Origin: Amyelois transitella
Taxonomy: Eukaryota; Arthropoda; Insecta; Lepidoptera; Pyralidae
NCBI RefSeq assembly: GCF_032362555.1
Contig: NC_083525.1
Location: 4,759,501 to 4,823,500 of the forward strand
Reading direction: 5' to 3'
DNA: 64,000 bases
Shown here: one piece after another, positions 59,643-64,000 of the stretch
Layout of the letters: every line of letters begins with the position of its first letter
How positions within the stretch are numbered: the stretch's first letter is position 1
Notes under the pieces: generated by a model
Database searches by the model: none
Told to the model about the DNA's origin: nothing
What the model saw: the letters and a program-made list of their open reading frames with translations, nothing else
Translations under genes and position numbers: made by a program

Positions 59643-60619
59643 ATCAACAATTTTTTATTGTATTTTGTTATTTAAATGTTTGTTGTTAGGCAGAATAGTT
59701 AAGTGAAATCATATACTGAATAAATGAAATTGAAAAAATTATTGTGTGTATTTTTAACCACACAGACCAAATAGTTTACAATAACCTTGATAGGTAATTA
59801 CCGCGAAAATTATGTAACTTGATGGTTCAGTTGGCCAATAACAAGTTATTATGTATATATTTGGCGAAAACGATTTATGTGGATTTATATGAGAAGCTAT
59901 ATGAATTATTTAATTTGGATTGAACCGCTTTACTGATTAAATTATTTAAATTAATGTGACCTTGGCCCTTCTAATATAATTCTAATATTGACGTTACTTT
60001 GTGAATATTTTAGGAACACCTGTTGTGTTAGAAGCAAGTTGTTTTTATACATCCATATTTCACTTTCATTTGCAAATTGCAATTAAATAGAAAACCATCA
60101 AGGTCATATTATGGATATTTTCGTTTTTATGTGATTTAGCGTAATAACTAAGTCTACCTTTGACTAAATCTAAAAAAAAGTAGAAGCTCCTTTATATATG
60201 TCGAAGAAAGTGTAAAAACATCAATTAAATTCCTGTCCTATATATTCCTTTGTTTTTAAGTACCATATAAATACGATACAACCTTTAAAAAAAAACATAA
60301 TTGCATCAATTATATTCGCACAGTCTTAAAACTTATGACTTAATAACAACACAATGCTATTTACGTTTCAAGGTCAGCAGAATAAATCCGAAGTAAAAAT
60401 TCCGGTATCCCGAAACGTTTCCACTCGGCCATTACTCATAACCAAGTATCTTTTTATCAATGTCTAGAGAAGGAATAAACATATCCATTTTTCCAAGCTA
60501 TCCCCTTTGTGGGGACGATTTTATATTTTTTCTATAAACAGATTGGAGCATTTAGTTTGTCTCAAAAAACAGTTCTTTTCAAACATATTAAGAACCATAA
60601 ACCTCTTCTATTGGAAATA

Positions 60620-60895
60620 AACCATAAACGCCTTTATCCCTTACCGGATAGACAGATACAGAGAAAATACTCTCAAAAATATTAAAAGGTCGTGTTGAGC
60701 TGTATAATGGAAATGATCGAATTGAGATTTATAAAATTAATCTTGATTCCGTTACTAAGTCAACCAAGGCCATCTATAACCCACCGCCTAAAAGAATAAT
60801 CCTAAGTTAGTTAGCCTTTCCCTCGTATGACACACACGGAGAGAGAGTTGGAACTCTCTATAGTTTTTCTTCACTGCCAGACCAGACAGGAGATG
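60620..60895 (-). mobile_element. SINE-A, nearly full length, type-2 head
   Basis: CTTTATCCCTTACCGGATAG tail, TGTTGAGCTGTATAATGGAA body, CCACCGCCTAAAAGAATAAT and the TCTTCACTGCCAGACCAGAC head. Confidence 0.7.
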
Positions 60896-61074
60896 AAAAT
60901 AAGGTAAAGTCATATTTTTATCTGCAGTGGGATTATACTATACATACCTACGTTTAATTAGCATCGCTGATGGCGTAGATCCCTAATATGACCGTGTACC
61001 TATGTATCTTAGGATTCATCTGGATAACTAATATTCTCATCCATAGACTCTTATATCGTTCTGTTATTAATTCT

Positions 61075-61300
61075 TCTTTCTCCTAGATATATTTCCGGTT
61101 ACATCCTCACCACTCTGGAGCGATTATTCACTAATAGAAATCAGGTATTTAGACGAAGTGACTCCCATCTTTGCAGGGGAACCTAGCCCCTTAAATTACA
61201 TAACTCATAACATGGGCAAGGTGAGATTTGAACCTGTTCCTTTTATGCGCAACATTAACCAGGCTCTTTACCGATTCGACCAACGACGCTCTCAACGTTC
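61075..61300 (-). mobile_element. SINE-B with tRNA-like head and internal deletion
   Basis: TTACATCCTCACCACTCTGG, ACTCCCATCTTTGCAGGGGA, then GGTGAGATTTGAACCTGTTC and the CGATTCGACCAACGACGCTC head. Confidence 0.65.
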
Positions 61301-62559
61301 TATTATTAATTCCATCCTATTAATTCCAGGACGGTTGGACGCGTATACCATGCTCCATTGATGTGCTGATTGAGATATGTATTAATCAATCGCACAATTG
61401 CCTACATTTGTATTGACGCCTCATGACGTATATATGGATGTCATCATTGTTTCGAGATCATAAATATCTGCGCTACGATTATATATTGGATTATGGATTC
61501 ATTCAAATCATGAATCAATCTGAATGGTTGCAATTTAAGTGATTTAAAAATGTTGCCAACATATTTTATTCCATTTGCCATGTATTATTTTGTCTTTGAT
61601 TTTAAAGGTATGTAGCTAAGTCTATCTAAGTAGAAGCGCCACAAAGGCAGGACATCTACTAAAGCTCTAAACAAAGGTATTTTATTCTCAACGGTTACCT
61701 AATACCTAGGGTCTATTTCAAAGACTATGCATAGTATACGTCGGCTATGGTAGCTCGTGTCCAGGAGAAAGTTCTTGATGCTGTAGAAAAACACAATAAG
61801 GAATGTGCTGTTAATAAATAAATAAATATTATACTTTTTATTTGTCCTTTTTATTTGAAATGAAGACTGTCAAGATTTTATTTTGTTATATAAGAATTTT
61901 CTTGCCAAATACTTAATTCAATAAGTATTAATTCTACTACCGTTGTATTATTGGCATAAATAAATAAATGCGGATCACGCATTTTAACCGGGCACCTATT
62001 CTACCACAAACGCTCTTATATTTCTATGCAAAGACTATGTGGCACAATAAAAGTGAGTACTTCATTATAATTTAAATTTAGCTGCGCACAAATAACACAC
62101 ATACAGATGGGTGGCACTTGTTACTATTGTATGTAATGTACATTGTACTTAATTAAAATAAAGATTATTTTTACTAAATCTGTAGCACAACTTTTGTCAT
62201 ACCAATCTATCTTGCTTAAGAATGCGTATATCTACATTCTTCATTTATGATTTTCTCTTTAATTTTATGTATTTGATTGATCAACAACAAATTTTACAAC
62301 TATGTCGTATAAAATTAACATATAAAAGTCAATTTAGTTCAGTCATTAATTTAGGTACTTTTATGTAAATAATATGGTGACCGTAGTGACCGACCATATT
62401 GGTCAACGCCCTTTTTCATGTGATCTTCTTCACACTGCTGGTCTGTAACTAAGTTAATAATCTATCACATATTTCCGCACTTCTTAGCCAAATTGAAAAT
62501 ATAAAAAAGGTCGGTTTCTATAATCTGTCATTAGACAAAAATCAAACCAAAATAACAAA

Positions 62560-62680
62560 AATTAAAAAGAATCCTAAGTTTATAAGCCCTATTCCTTAAT
62601 CGCCTTTTACGACATCCATGGGAAAGAGATGGGGTGTTCCTATTCTTTTTTCTATGATTGCCGAGAACTACCTAAATATC
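62560..62680 (-). mobile_element. SINE-A 5' half, type-1 head
   Basis: AATCCTAAGTTTATAAGCCC, CGCCTTTTACGACATCCATG and GAGATGGGGTGTTCCTATTC. Confidence 0.7.
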
Positions 62681-63429
62681 TGTACAAATAATATTAAAAG
62701 TTACGCTTGACGTATTTCGCTCAAAAGTGTTAGGTACATACTACATCAGAAGTATTCATATGTGCACTCCTTAATTTGCTGCGTTTGAAATTTAAATACA
62801 TTCGTTATTTCATGGACTCTGTTTTAGTTTCATTTGCATTTTCACTATAAAAATATACATTTTACTGACAAATTAAATTAGATACTAATAATTTTTGGGG
62901 CTATGAAAATACGAGAATGAAAAGTTTAATATTAATTACATTACGAGTGAGTATTATTTTAACTATAACCAAACTGTATCAAACGACTGATCGACGTTTA
63001 TTATAAATCTTATTAAAAACAATAACCTTGGTTTTGATACAATGCCAAAAACCGTGCGCGTGCGCTTTATAAATGCGAAAGTGTGTAAATACATGTGGAT
63101 GTGTGTGCATTAAGTTTGCAGTAATATAGCTTAGACATTAGAACAACATAATGAGTTAAAATTACATCATTATCAGCATACATAGCTAGTCTTTATATCA
63201 ACTCATTCAGACAATCACAAAATTTCTAAATCTTGACCCAAATTTATTTTACTACCTCCTTGACCTTGCTTAATTAAACTATCCTTTGATTTTGCCATTT
63301 GCATATAACCTCGTGTTATACCTACATAGTTTTATTATAAGCGAATATTGCAATAAACTATGGAAAATAACACGATACTTAAAATTAAGGTACAATCAAC
63401 AGCATATTTCTTTGTTATATTTTTTTTAT

Positions 63430-63632
63430 TTTACATGTAGTTCCCATTGATATCCTAAAAGGCAACTAATGGGTAGGCTTATAAACTTGGTATTCCTCTT
63501 GTAAACGATGGGCTACCAACCTGTCACTATTTTTATATTCACGAAGCTATACAGCTGAATGTGGCCTTTGAGTTGTTTTCGAGACTATTGGCTCTTTCTG
63601 CCCCGCAAGGGACGTAGACATAGTCATGTCTA
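63430..63632 (+). mobile_element. SINE-A copy lacking the extreme 5' end
   Basis: GGTAGGCTTATAAACTTGGT, CGATGGGCTACCAACCTGTC, GCTGAATGTGGCCTTTGAGT and TGCCCCGCAAGGGACGTAGA. Confidence 0.7.
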
Positions 63633-64000
63633 CGTCTAGTCGTCGTCTACGAATATGTATGTATTTATCAACAGCATATCAACGTACTCAAATTCACTGC
63701 AAATTCGTCTCTATTGTTGCGTCATACAGATCAGTGCAGGATAACTTGATATTATTATGCGGTAGATTGTACCCACTTTTATATGCTTTCGTGGCCAAAT
63801 TTTCATACATTCAGTCAGAAAAGTATCGGGAATGGATTATTTATTTATGGTTCCAAATTCAAATTTTTGTTTTTTTTTTTTGTTGTTGTTAGATTGGCAC
63901 AACTGTTTTCCATTTTGGCGCGGAGTTTGAGTTGCATCTGTTGTTTACATTAAATACAGTGCTATTTTTAGTTATATCATATCTAGTGTGTATTGCTAAT

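Larger units (their letters stand above)
59070..64000. other. Region after gene E
   Basis: No further CRAL-TRIO exon or other host gene seen up to the window end. It carries the gene E 3' UTR, then SINE-A and SINE-B copies and AT-rich sequence. Confidence 0.65.

Noticed and set aside
1..64000. CRISPR array, operons or prophage
   Set aside because: Repeats are dispersed SINE, LINE and microsatellite units without regular spacers, and the genes are spliced; the DNA is eukaryotic.

Overview
The window reads as AT-rich insect nuclear DNA, very probably from a moth or butterfly. It has spliced genes with short GT..AG introns, and dense copies of SINE families, an RTE-like LINE with a TATG tail and Metulj/Helitron-like elements typical of Lepidoptera. 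There is no bacterial gene organisation. The species cannot be named from the sequence.

The main content is a cluster of five six-exon genes for small soluble CRAL-TRIO (Sec14-like) lipid-binding proteins of 309-314 residues, of the kind usually annotated in insects as alpha-tocopherol transfer protein-like or clavesin-like. Gene A is on the minus strand (12773-16805). Genes B (29849-34352), C (35318-38868), D (40418-43288) and E (53017-59069) are on the plus strand. I rebuilt each gene by joining exons at GT/AG sites. All five keep the same intron phases (1,2,0,0,1), a 214-nt exon 5 with the (D/E)GxG start, and a C-terminus ending in a short acidic tail (NVD, SVD or DLD). B, C and D form a compact head-to-tail subgroup with 1-1.6 kb spacers. 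A and E share an N-terminus of another type, a 132-nt exon 4 and probable non-coding leader exons, so they look like a second subgroup flanking the first.

Layout: 1-12772 intergenic, full of SINE pieces, with a long AT dinucleotide tract and a GC-rich patch; 12773-16812 gene A; 16813-29848 repeat-rich spacer holding a possible gene A leader exon near 19.3 kb; 29849-34352 gene B, whose intron 2 holds a 1.3-kb 5'-truncated LINE with an open reverse-transcriptase frame and a 12-bp target duplication; 35318-38868 gene C with a MITE-like palindrome and LINE scraps in its introns; 40418-43288 gene D; 43289-53016 spacer and probable leader intron of gene E; 53017-59069 gene E; 59070-64000 repeat-rich spacer.

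The five genes probably encode paralogous cytosolic carriers of small hydrophobic ligands. The exon lining part of the ligand-binding fold (exon 3) differs most between copies, while exon 5 is well conserved. I saw no CRISPR array, no intact tRNA or rRNA gene, and no clearly unprecedented system. The most useful observations are the gene array itself, the matching 3' tails of one SINE family and the LINE, the two alternative 5' heads of that SINE family, and several strong hairpins in introns and spacers.
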